Assembly: GCA_025774865.1 (NCBI GenBank)
Contig: JALGZO010000629.1
Coordinates: forward strand, 1 to 5,082
Reading direction: 5' to 3'
From: a bacterium
GTDB taxonomy: Bacteria; ARS69
Length of the DNA: 5,082 nt
The notes beneath the pieces are model-generated. The model saw only the letters and a program-made list of their open reading frames with translations, was not told the origin of the DNA and made no database searches. A program made the translations under genes and the position numbers. Positions 1 to 5,082 of the stretch are shown here, piece by piece; positions within the stretch are counted from its first letter, which is position 1, and every line of letters begins with the position of its first letter.

Positions 1-1
1 G

Positions 2-346
2 AACCGGCAGCAGGAGATCTCCAACATCTCGCGCTCGCTCAAGGCGCTCGCGAAGGCGCTCAAGATCCCGATCGTCGCGCTCTCTCAGCTGCGCCGCCCC
101 ACGGACATGAAGGAAGGGATTCGGCGCCCGATGCTCTCGGATCTCAGGGAATCTGGAGCGATCGAACAGGACGCGGACGTCGTGGTCTTCATCTACCGCC
201 CGGAGGTCTACGGTCAGACTCCGGAAAACGAAGGCCTCGCCGAGATCATTCTCGGCAAGCAGCGGAACGGCCCCATCGGCACGGTGCACCTGCACTTCCA
301 CAAGGAGTTCACCCGCTTCGAGAATCTCTCTCGTGTGAAGGAGTAG
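2..346 (+). CDS. dnaB: Replicative DNA helicase DnaB, C-terminal end (5' partial)
   Basis: This is the last 114 residues of the hexameric helicase that unwinds DNA ahead of the replisome using ATP; the N-terminal domain and Walker A motif lie before the window. Counting from the first visible codon, IPIVALSQL (22-30) is the RecA-fold H3 strand ending in the conserved glutamine. [19 protein letters not shown] (41-59) is the H4 DNA-binding loop region, followed by [15 protein letters not shown] (86-91) carries the lysine and arginine finger that reach into the neighbouring subunit's ATP site. The C-terminal [12 protein letters not shown] is typical of the family. The H3-H4 loop reads [13 protein letters not shown], differing from the common NRAVE type but intact in frame. 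No intein is seen in the visible part. The stop is 2 nt before ispDF. Identification is by clear motif match. Confidence 0.96.
   Translation, partial: NRQQEISNISRSLKALAKALKIPIVALSQLRRPTDMKEGIRRPMLSDLRESGAIEQDADVVVFIYRPEVYGQTPENEGLAEIILGKQRNGPIGTVHLHFHKEFTRFENLSRVKE
338..343 (+). promoter_or_regulatory. Ribosome binding site AAGGAG for ispDF
   Basis: AAGGAG forms the last two sense codons of dnaB and sits 5 nt before the GTG start at 349. It supports GTG 349 over the next in-frame GTG at 367, which would cut into the IspD nucleotide-binding strand. Confidence 0.75.
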
Positions 347-348
347 GC

Positions 349-1530
349 GTGCCGAAAACGGGTGCCGTGATCGTCGCGGCGGGTCGCGGAGCGCGAATGG
401 GGGGAATGGAGAAAGCCCTCGCGCCGCTCGCGGGCGAGCCGCTGCTGTTGCACTCGGTCCGGGCGTTCGAGAAGACCGAAGTCGTGGACGAGATCGTCGT
501 CGTCACGCGGCGTGACCTCCTGGAGAAGGTGCACCGGATCGTGAAGCGGGCCGGGTGCACCAAGGTCAAGGGGGTCGTGCAGGGAGGGAAGACGCGCGGG
601 GAATCGTCGCGGCACGGGCTCGGTGCGCTCTCGAAGGATGTCGACCTCGTTCTCGTCCACGACGGCGCCCGCCCGCTCGTGTCGGAAGAGTTGATCGAGC
701 GGGTGGCGGAGGCGGCGGCCGAAACGGGTGCGGCCATCCCCGGCGTGACGCCGACCGCGACGATCAAACGCACGGAAAACGGCGCGTCGGCCGGGACCGT
801 CGATCGTCGGGAGCTCCGGGAAGCCCAGACACCGCAGGGATTCCGGCGGAGCGTCCTCGCGCGGGCGTTCGCGGAGGCGGTCAAGGAGCACTACGAGGGA
901 ACCGACGAAGCCGCCGCGGTCGAGCGCACCGGAGAGACGGTCACGATCGTCGAAGGTGACCGGAAGAACCTCAAAGTCACCATCCCCGAAGACCTGGCGG
1001 TGGCCGAAGCGCTGAGCGCCGGCTTCACCGCGGCGCAGACCACTCGAATCGGAATCGGCCGCGACGTGCACCGCCTCGTCGAAGGGCGCCCGCTCGTTCT
1101 GGGCGGCGTCCGCGTTCCGCATCCCAAAGGTCTTCTCGGCCACTCGGACGCCGACGTCATCTCCCACGCGATTTGTGACGCCCTCCTCGGGGCCGCGGGC
1201 AAAGGAGACCTCGGGCAGCACTTCCCCGATACCGATAAAGAGTGGAAGGGCGTCTCGGGTGCCGAGCTCCTGACGCGGACGGTGGAGATTCTCCGGGAAG
1301 TCGAGTACGTTCCCGTCAACGTCGACGTCACGGTATGCGCGCAGGCACCGCGCCTCGCGACGTACCGGGAGGAGATGATCGGCAACGTCGCGCGCGCCCT
1401 TCGCCTGCCGACCTCGCACGTCTCCGTGAAGTTCACCACCACGGAGGGGCTCGGGTTCGAGGGGCGTGAAGAGGGGATCTCGGCCGATGCCGTCGTCCTC
1501 GTCGGCCGCGTTTTCGGGGAGAGCGTTTGA
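349..1530 (+). CDS. ispDF: Bifunctional IspDF: MEP cytidylyltransferase fused to MECDP synthase
   Basis: This 393-residue cytosolic enzyme joins two non-consecutive MEP-pathway steps. IspD couples CTP to 2-C-methyl-D-erythritol 4-phosphate; IspF cyclises the CDP-ME 2-phosphate made by IspE, releasing CMP. The IspD half (about 1-226) shows AAGRGARM (10-17), K22, GGKTRGESS (79-87), VHDGARPLV (103-111), TIK (138-140), AQTPQGF (159-165), TDEAAAVE (185-192) and NLKVTIPEDL (207-216). The IspF half (about 231-393) shows DVH (239-241), GHSDADV (264-270), H273, DALLGAAGKGDLG (277-289), FPDTD (292-296) and TTTEGLGFEGREEGI (363-377). D239, H241 and H273 are the expected metal ligands. The linker is only a few residues. 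Translation starts at GTG with a good ribosome binding site. In the IspD D-T-x-K motif the aspartate is alanine (A137). Such fusions are known in alpha- and epsilon-proteobacteria and scattered elsewhere. Confidence 0.97.
   Translation: MPKTGAVIVAAGRGARMGGMEKALAPLAGEPLLLHSVRAFEKTEVVDEIVVVTRRDLLEKVHRIVKRAGCTKVKGVVQGGKTRGESSRHGLGALSKDVDLVLVHDGARPLVSEELIERVAEAAAETGAAIPGVTPTATIKRTENGASAGTVDRRELREAQTPQGFRRSVLARAFAEAVKEHYEGTDEAAAVERTGETVTIVEGDRKNLKVTIPEDLAVAEALSAGFTAAQTTRIGIGRDVHRLVEGRPLVLGGVRVPHPKGLLGHSDADVISHAICDALLGAAGKGDLGQHFPDTDKEWKGVSGAELLTRTVEILREVEYVPVNVDVTVCAQAPRLATYREEMIGNVARALRLPTSHVSVKFTTTEGLGFEGREEGISADAVVLVGRVFGESV
1516..1521 (+). promoter_or_regulatory. Ribosome binding site GGGGAG for the GNAT gene
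   Basis: GGGGAG lies 5 nt before the TTG at 1527, inside the end of ispDF. It favours the TTG start over the in-frame GTG at 1542, which has no purine-rich tract at the right distance. Confidence 0.55.
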
Positions 1531-2120
1531 GCGAATTCAAAGTGCGGGGCGCCAAAGTGGCCGACGAAGAGGCCATCCTCGCGCTCGTCAAGGCGGAGAT
1601 GCAGGCGCACGTGGAGCTGGACGAACGGTTCCGGCTCCGCGACGACGCCTCCAGCCGCTACGCCGTCTACATTCGGGACCGCATGCGCGACATCGATTCG
1701 TCGGTGTTCGTGGCGGAGACCGACCGCATCGTCGGGCTCGCGATCGGCACGATCCGCAAGGTGGACTCGTTCTTCAAGGCGCAGCGCTACGGTTACATCT
1801 CGGACCTCATGGTCGAGCGCTCCGTGCGACGACGCGGATTCGGGCGAGCCCTCTTCGACCGCGCCGAGCTCTGGTTCCGGAGCCTCGGGATCGACGTCGT
1901 CCGACTTCACGTGGCCGTCAAGAGCGACGAGGCGCGCGCCTTCTGGAAGAGCATCGGGGCCAGCGAGTTCTTGCTGGAAGCGTGGATCGACCTCGGGCCG
2001 GCTCCCATCGCCGCGGGCGAGACACCGGCGGCGGTTGCGGGTGTGGAGGCGGAACCGCCGCGGCGATCCGGCTTCGACTACCCGGACGATGTACTGACCG
2101 GTCCCGGAGGGACCCGCTAG
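1527..2120 (+). CDS. GNAT-family N-acetyltransferase, substrate unknown
   Basis: This 197-residue protein has a single GNAT fold, which transfers acetyl from acetyl-CoA to an amine. Residues 5-62 cover the N-terminal strand and helices (KVRGAKVADEEAILALVKAE). VFVAETDRIVGLAIGTI (60-76) is the strand pair before the core, and YGYISDLMVERSVRRRGFGRALF (88-110) is motif A with the R-R-G-F-G pyrophosphate-binding loop (102-106). LHVAVKSDEARAFWKSIGA (127-145) is motif B, with the usual A-x-x-F-W-x-x-x-G-A ending. After about 157 comes a roughly 40-residue Pro/Ala/Gly-rich, probably disordered tail ending in FDYPDDVLTGPGGTR. The TTG start overlaps the ispDF stop (TTGA), so translation is probably coupled. 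Motifs do not identify RimI, RimJ or an antibiotic acetyltransferase. Its place among essential biosynthetic genes suggests a housekeeping protein or small-molecule target, but that is inference. Confidence 0.9.
   Translation: MSEFKVRGAKVADEEAILALVKAEMQAHVELDERFRLRDDASSRYAVYIRDRMRDIDSSVFVAETDRIVGLAIGTIRKVDSFFKAQRYGYISDLMVERSVRRRGFGRALFDRAELWFRSLGIDVVRLHVAVKSDEARAFWKSIGASEFLLEAWIDLGPAPIAAGETPAAVAGVEAEPPRRSGFDYPDDVLTGPGGTR
2100..2114 (+). promoter_or_regulatory. Hairpin enclosing the ddl ribosome binding site
   Basis: GGTCCC (2100-2105) and GGGACC (2109-2114) are perfectly complementary and flank the 3-nt loop GGA. The loop and the first stem bases form GGAGG (2106-2110), the best Shine-Dalgarno sequence for the ddl GTG at 2120 (9 nt away). 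If it folds in mRNA, ddl initiation would be blocked until a ribosome finishing the upstream GNAT gene opens it. The complementarity is seen directly; the regulatory role is inference. Confidence 0.4.
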
Positions 2121-3181
2121 TGCACCGGATCGCGGTCCTCATGGGAGGGGAGAGCCAGGAGCGGGAGGTGTCCAAGGTCACGGGCGCCGCCGTCGCGAAG
2201 GCGCTCTCCGATCGTGGCCACGACGTCACGCTCCTGGACACGCATCAGGGAGTGTTGCCGCTGACCGCCGGCGAGCAAGCCCCGGAGATCGGTAGCCGCC
2301 CGCCCGAGATCGAGGGCACCGCGGCGCTCGCCACGAAGGGTCCGGCCGGGGTCTCGAACCTCGCCGGCTCGCTCACCGACATCGAGGCGGTCTTCATCGC
2401 GCTGCACGGTGGGTGGGGCGAGGACGGAACGGTGCAAGCCTTCTTCGATCTCGCCGGGATTCCCTACACCGGTAGCGGGGTCCTCGGGTCGGCGCTCGCG
2501 ATGAACAAGGATCGCTCGAAGCGCGTCTTCCGCGCGTCCGGGATCAGCACGCCGGACTGGGCGTTCGTCGAAGTGGAGGAGGGCGTGCTCCCGCACCGGG
2601 ATGACCTCGAGGACGTGATCGAGACGCTCGGCTCCGATCTGATCGTGAAGCCCAACGCGGAGGGCTCGACCGTGGGCTTGAGCCGTGCCCAGAGCCTCGA
2701 CGAGCTCGAAGCCGGAATCGAGCTGGCCGCGCGCTACGGCCGGGAGATCATCGTGGAGAAGTTCATCCCCGGTCGTGAGCTGACAGTGGCCGTGCTCGGG
2801 GACGAACCGCTCCCGGTCGTCGAGATCATTCCCGAAGGCGGGATCTACACGTACGAAGCGAAGTACACGAAGGGCAGAAGCCGGTACGTCGTTCCCGCCG
2901 ACATTCCCGAGGACCTCGCGGGCGACCTGCAGGAGACGGCGCTGGTCGCCTTCGAGGTGCTGGCCTGCGAAGGGTTCGCCCGCGTCGACTTCCGGCTTCC
3001 CCCCAGCGGCGACTACGAGTGCCTCGAGGTCAACACGATTCCCGGCATGACGCCTCTGTCGCTCGTGCCGATGGCGGCGAAGGCGGCGGGCATCGACTTC
3101 GAGGAGCTCGTGAATTACATCGTGGAGCTCGCGATCGAGCGAGGCGCGCGGCGCGCCGGCTCCGCCCCCGTCGGTCCGTGA
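2120..3181 (+). CDS. ddl: D-alanine--D-alanine ligase
   Basis: Cytosolic ATP-grasp enzyme that makes the D-Ala-D-Ala dipeptide for peptidoglycan precursors. It has 353 residues from the GTG start, whose G is the last base of the GNAT stop. The N-terminal domain has VLMGGESQEREVS (6-18), with E14 matching the D-Ala-binding glutamate, then HGGWGEDGTVQ (96-106). YTGSGVLGSALAMNK (116-130) leads into the ATP-grasp domain with VKPNAEGSTVGL (176-187), EKFIPGRELTVAVLG (213-227) and YEAKYTKG (245-252). R288 and D290 in ARVDFR, then E303, N305 and NTIPGMTPLSLVP (305-317), supply the metal and transition-state residues. Y249 of EAKY is the tyrosine typical of D-Ala-D-Ala specificity; D-Ala-D-Lac enzymes have Phe or a different loop here. 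It is longer than the usual 300-320 residues because of an extended stretch around 43-85 and an Arg/Ala/Pro tail. An open frame extends upstream to 1466, but that part is a shadow of ispDF and the GNAT gene. Confidence 0.97.
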   Translation: MHRIAVLMGGESQEREVSKVTGAAVAKALSDRGHDVTLLDTHQGVLPLTAGEQAPEIGSRPPEIEGTAALATKGPAGVSNLAGSLTDIEAVFIALHGGWGEDGTVQAFFDLAGIPYTGSGVLGSALAMNKDRSKRVFRASGISTPDWAFVEVEEGVLPHRDDLEDVIETLGSDLIVKPNAEGSTVGLSRAQSLDELEAGIELAARYGREIIVEKFIPGRELTVAVLGDEPLPVVEIIPEGGIYTYEAKYTKGRSRYVVPADIPEDLAGDLQETALVAFEVLACEGFARVDFRLPPSGDYECLEVNTIPGMTPLSLVPMAAKAAGIDFEELVNYIVELAIERGARRAGSAPVGP

Positions 3182-4032
3182 ACGCCTACACCGAGCTCTT
3201 CGGCGGCGTGAAGCCGCTCGTCGGCATGATCCACCTGCGCCCGCTCCCGGGCAGTCCGAGGGGCGGCGAGCTCGACGACGCGGTGGCGGCCGCCCAGGCC
3301 GACGCGGAAGTCCTCACGGGAGCCGGCGTCGACGGGATGATCCTCGAGAATTTCGGAGACGCTCCCTTCGCGAAGGACCGGGTGCCCGCGGTGACGGTAG
3401 CGGCCATGACGGTCGTCGCGCGGGAGCTCCGCCGCGACCACAACGTCCCGCTCGGGATCAACGTGCTGCGCAACGACGCCGAGTCCGCGCTCTCGATCGC
3501 CACCGTCACGAACGCCGACTTCATCCGGGTCAACGTTCACGTGGGAGCGGTGGTCGCCGATCAGGGCGTGATCGAGGGGAAGGCCCGGGAGACGCTCTTG
3601 CTCCGCAAGCACCTCGGCTCGGCCGTGCTGCTCTTCGCGGACGTTCGCGTGAAGCATGCGCGTCCGCTCGGCGCCGCGGAGCCCGTATCGCAATCCGGCG
3701 ACGATCTCGCGACGGAGGCGCGCGATGTCTACCGGCGGGGTCTCGCCGATGCTCTGATTCTCTCGGGCGTCGCGACCGGCGCTCCGGCGGACCCGTCCGA
3801 CTTCCGGCGGGTGAAGAGCGCCCTGCCCCGGGCGCCGCTCCTCGTCGGCTCCGGCGTCGACGCGGACAATCTCGAGGAGTTCTGGCCGGTCGCGGATGGT
3901 ATGATCGTCGGCTCTTCGTTGAAGAAGTCGGGCGATCCCGGGCAGCCGGTCGATCCCGTGCTCGCCCGCGAGGTCTTCACGGCGGCGTCGAGGCTGCGGC
4001 GCGCGCCGGAAAGGTCCGTTCGAGAAGGCTGA
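3178..4032 (+). CDS. BtpA/SgcQ-family TIM-barrel protein
   Basis: This 284-residue protein matches the BtpA family, named for a cyanobacterial protein needed for photosystem I reaction-centre stability; E. coli SgcQ is a relative. The family is predicted to form a TIM barrel and its reaction is unknown to me. Recognisable blocks are LVGMIHLRPLPGSPRGG (14-30), GVDGMILENFGDAPF (50-64), GINVLRND (93-100), FIRVNVHVGAVVADQGVIEG (115-134), FADVRVKHARPL (153-164), ADALILSGVATGAP (190-203), PLLVGSGV (220-227) and DGMIVGSSLKKSG (240-252). The last two resemble the phosphate-gripping loops of other TIM-barrel enzymes, suggesting a phosphorylated ligand (inference). The GTG start overlaps the ddl stop (GTGA). 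It leaves 13 residues before the conserved LVGMIHL block, as expected, although no Shine-Dalgarno sequence precedes it. The frame stays open back to 3019, but that extension lies inside ddl. No photosynthesis genes are nearby. Confidence 0.9.
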   Translation: MNAYTELFGGVKPLVGMIHLRPLPGSPRGGELDDAVAAAQADAEVLTGAGVDGMILENFGDAPFAKDRVPAVTVAAMTVVARELRRDHNVPLGINVLRNDAESALSIATVTNADFIRVNVHVGAVVADQGVIEGKARETLLLRKHLGSAVLLFADVRVKHARPLGAAEPVSQSGDDLATEARDVYRRGLADALILSGVATGAPADPSDFRRVKSALPRAPLLVGSGVDADNLEEFWPVADGMIVGSSLKKSGDPGQPVDPVLAREVFTAASRLRRAPERSVREG

Positions 4033-5082
4033 TGGCGCTCCGCATCTACGACACTGCTCGTCGCAAGAAGCTCCCCTTCGAACCCGTCGTCCCGGGTCGG
4101 GTCGGCATGTACGTGTGCGGCATGACCGTGCAATCGCCGCCGCACGTCGGGCACATGCGCGCGTACGTGGTGGCCGACCTGATTCGGCGGGTCTTCCGCG
4201 CGCGCGGCTACGAGATGAAGCTCGTCCAGAACTTCACGGACATCGACGACAAGATCATCGCGAAGGCGAACGAGGAAGGCGTGCCCTACCGCGAAGTCGC
4301 CGAGCGCAACATTCGCGCGTACTTCGAAGCGGCCGACTGGATGGGCATCGAGCGCGCCGACGTCTACCCGCGTGCGACGGATCACATTCCGGAGATCGTC
4401 GCGCTCGTCGGGGATCTCGTCGAGAAAGGGTACGCGTACGAGTCCAAGGGGGACGTATTCTTCGACGTCACGCGCGACGCAGACTACGGCAAGCTCTCGG
4501 GGAAGAAGATCGACGAGCTACGATCCGGCGTCCGCATCTCGGTCGACGAAGAAAAGCGGCATCCGGTCGACTTCGCCCTGTGGAAGGGGGCGAAACCGGG
4601 CGAGCCGTCGTGGGAGAGCCCCTGGGGGCCGGGGCGCCCCGGCTGGCACATCGAGTGCTCGGCGATGGCGATGAAGCACGTGGGACCCACGCTCGATCTC
4701 CACGGGGGCGGGCGCGATCTCGTCTTCCCGCACCACGAGAACGAGCTCGCCCAGTCCGAGTCGTCCACCGAGCAGCGGTTCTGCAACCACTGGATCCAGA
4801 ACGGCATGGTGAATCTCGGCGGCCAGAAGATGTCGAAGTCGACGGGCGTGCTGTACGCCGTCTCCGACGTCATGAAGGTGGTGGAGCCCGCGGCGCTGCG
4901 GCTCTATCTCCTGTCGACCCACTATCGCAGCCCGATCGAGTACGGACAGGAGCGTCTGGACGAGGCGGCGGCGGCGCTGGAGCGGATGCGCAACTTCCTG
5001 TCGGCGGCCGCGCACACGGCGGGAGCGAGCCCGGGCGCGGCGCCGCCGCCGGCGGATCTGGAAGGGGTCGACCGGACGTTCC
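4032..5082 (+). CDS. cysS: Cysteinyl-tRNA synthetase (3' partial)
   Basis: Class I aminoacyl-tRNA synthetase that charges tRNA-Cys with cysteine using ATP in the cytosol. The window holds the first 350 codons of a protein usually about 460-490 residues long; the missing end would hold most of the helical and anticodon-binding part. YVCGMTVQSPPHVGHMR (27-43) contains the HIGH motif as HVGH (38-41), and NFTDIDDKII is at 67-76. GWHIECSAM (204-212), HGGGRDLVFPHHENELAQSE (224-243) and KMSKS (266-270) follow. C29, C209, H234 and E238 fall at or within one position of the E. coli zinc ligands that recognise the cysteine thiol. The usual proline after CG is methionine (M31), and TVQ replaces the common TVY. 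The ATG overlaps the previous stop (TGATG), with AGAAGG at 4023-4028 as a close ribosome binding site. No frameshift is seen up to the window edge. Confidence 0.97.
   Translation, partial: MALRIYDTARRKKLPFEPVVPGRVGMYVCGMTVQSPPHVGHMRAYVVADLIRRVFRARGYEMKLVQNFTDIDDKIIAKANEEGVPYREVAERNIRAYFEAADWMGIERADVYPRATDHIPEIVALVGDLVEKGYAYESKGDVFFDVTRDADYGKLSGKKIDELRSGVRISVDEEKRHPVDFALWKGAKPGEPSWESPWGPGRPGWHIECSAMAMKHVGPTLDLHGGGRDLVFPHHENELAQSESSTEQRFCNHWIQNGMVNLGGQKMSKSTGVLYAVSDVMKVVEPAALRLYLLSTHYRSPIEYGQERLDEAAAALERMRNFLSAAAHTAGASPGAAPPPADLEGVDRTF

Noticed and set aside
2-346. Possible intein in dnaB, a known insertion hotspot
   Set aside because: The visible H3 and H4 regions are continuous and in frame. 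The P-loop site is outside the window and cannot be judged.
214-1419. Long 401-codon open frame on the minus strand opposite ispDF
   Set aside because: The plus strand carries every IspD and IspF motif. The antisense product is Arg/Asp/Val-rich with no recognisable domain, as expected for the complement of a GC-rich gene.
891-1910. 339-codon minus-strand open frame across ispDF and the GNAT gene
   Set aside because: It spans the junction of two well-supported plus-strand genes and has Arg/Ser/Thr-rich composition typical of antisense frames in GC-rich DNA.
1466-2119. Upstream extension of the ddl reading frame, which would suggest a 571-residue fusion protein
   Set aside because: The extension is low-complexity Arg/Gly-rich sequence out of frame with ispDF and the GNAT gene. 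Ddl homology begins right after the GTG at 2120, which has its own GGAGG.
3019-3177. Upstream extension of the btpA-like frame
   Set aside because: It lies inside the conserved NTIPGMT end of ddl and is Arg/Gly/His-rich; family homology begins after GTG 3178.
4628-4643. 16-bp perfect palindrome GCCGGGGCGCCCCGGC
   Set aside because: It encodes a Gly/Pro/Arg turn in front of the conserved GWHIECSAM block of CysS. Such palindromes arise easily at this base composition, it has no T tract and is far inside the gene, so I do not call it a terminator or operator.
1-5082. CRISPR arrays, tRNA or rRNA genes, insertion sequences, toxin-antitoxin or defence genes
   Set aside because: No spaced repeats, inverted-repeat ends, tRNA-like folds or relevant protein motifs were seen on either strand; coding sequence fills the window.

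Overview
The window is a GC-rich (by eye about two-thirds G+C), gene-dense piece of bacterial chromosome. All six genes read left to right and essentially no DNA lies between them. From left: the 3' end of dnaB (replicative helicase), a fused ispDF (two steps of the MEP isoprenoid pathway), a GNAT-fold acetyltransferase of unknown substrate, ddl (D-alanine--D-alanine ligase), a BtpA/SgcQ-family TIM-barrel protein, and the first three quarters of cysS (cysteinyl-tRNA synthetase). Both outer genes are cut by the window edges.

The organism makes peptidoglycan (ddl) and isoprenoids by the MEP route (ispDF), so it is a bacterium. The DnaB end (IYRPE after the SGAIEQDAD motif) resembles proteins of the Bacteroidetes/Chlorobi/Gemmatimonadota side of the tree. 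The CysS signature CGMTVQSPPHVGHMR resembles the TVQ-type seen in several high-GC phyla. A high-GC environmental lineage such as Gemmatimonadota or Candidatus Eisenbacteria is a guess, not a demonstrated placement.

Layout: the dnaB stop is 2 nt before the GTG of ispDF. Every later junction overlaps: TTGA (ispDF/GNAT), TAGTG (GNAT/ddl), GTGA (ddl/btpA-like) and TGATG (btpA-like/cysS). This is the pattern of one polycistronic, translationally coupled operon. Four of the five visible starts are not ATG (GTG, TTG, GTG, GTG). No promoter, terminator, tRNA, rRNA, CRISPR array or mobile element is visible, and no gap exceeds 2 nt.

Function: isoprenoid precursors (also needed for undecaprenyl phosphate), the D-Ala-D-Ala dipeptide and Cys-tRNA are all growth-linked needs, so this looks like a housekeeping growth operon. 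The two less understood members, the GNAT protein and the BtpA-like protein, are the parts worth attention. I see no clear sign of a novel defence or mobile system.
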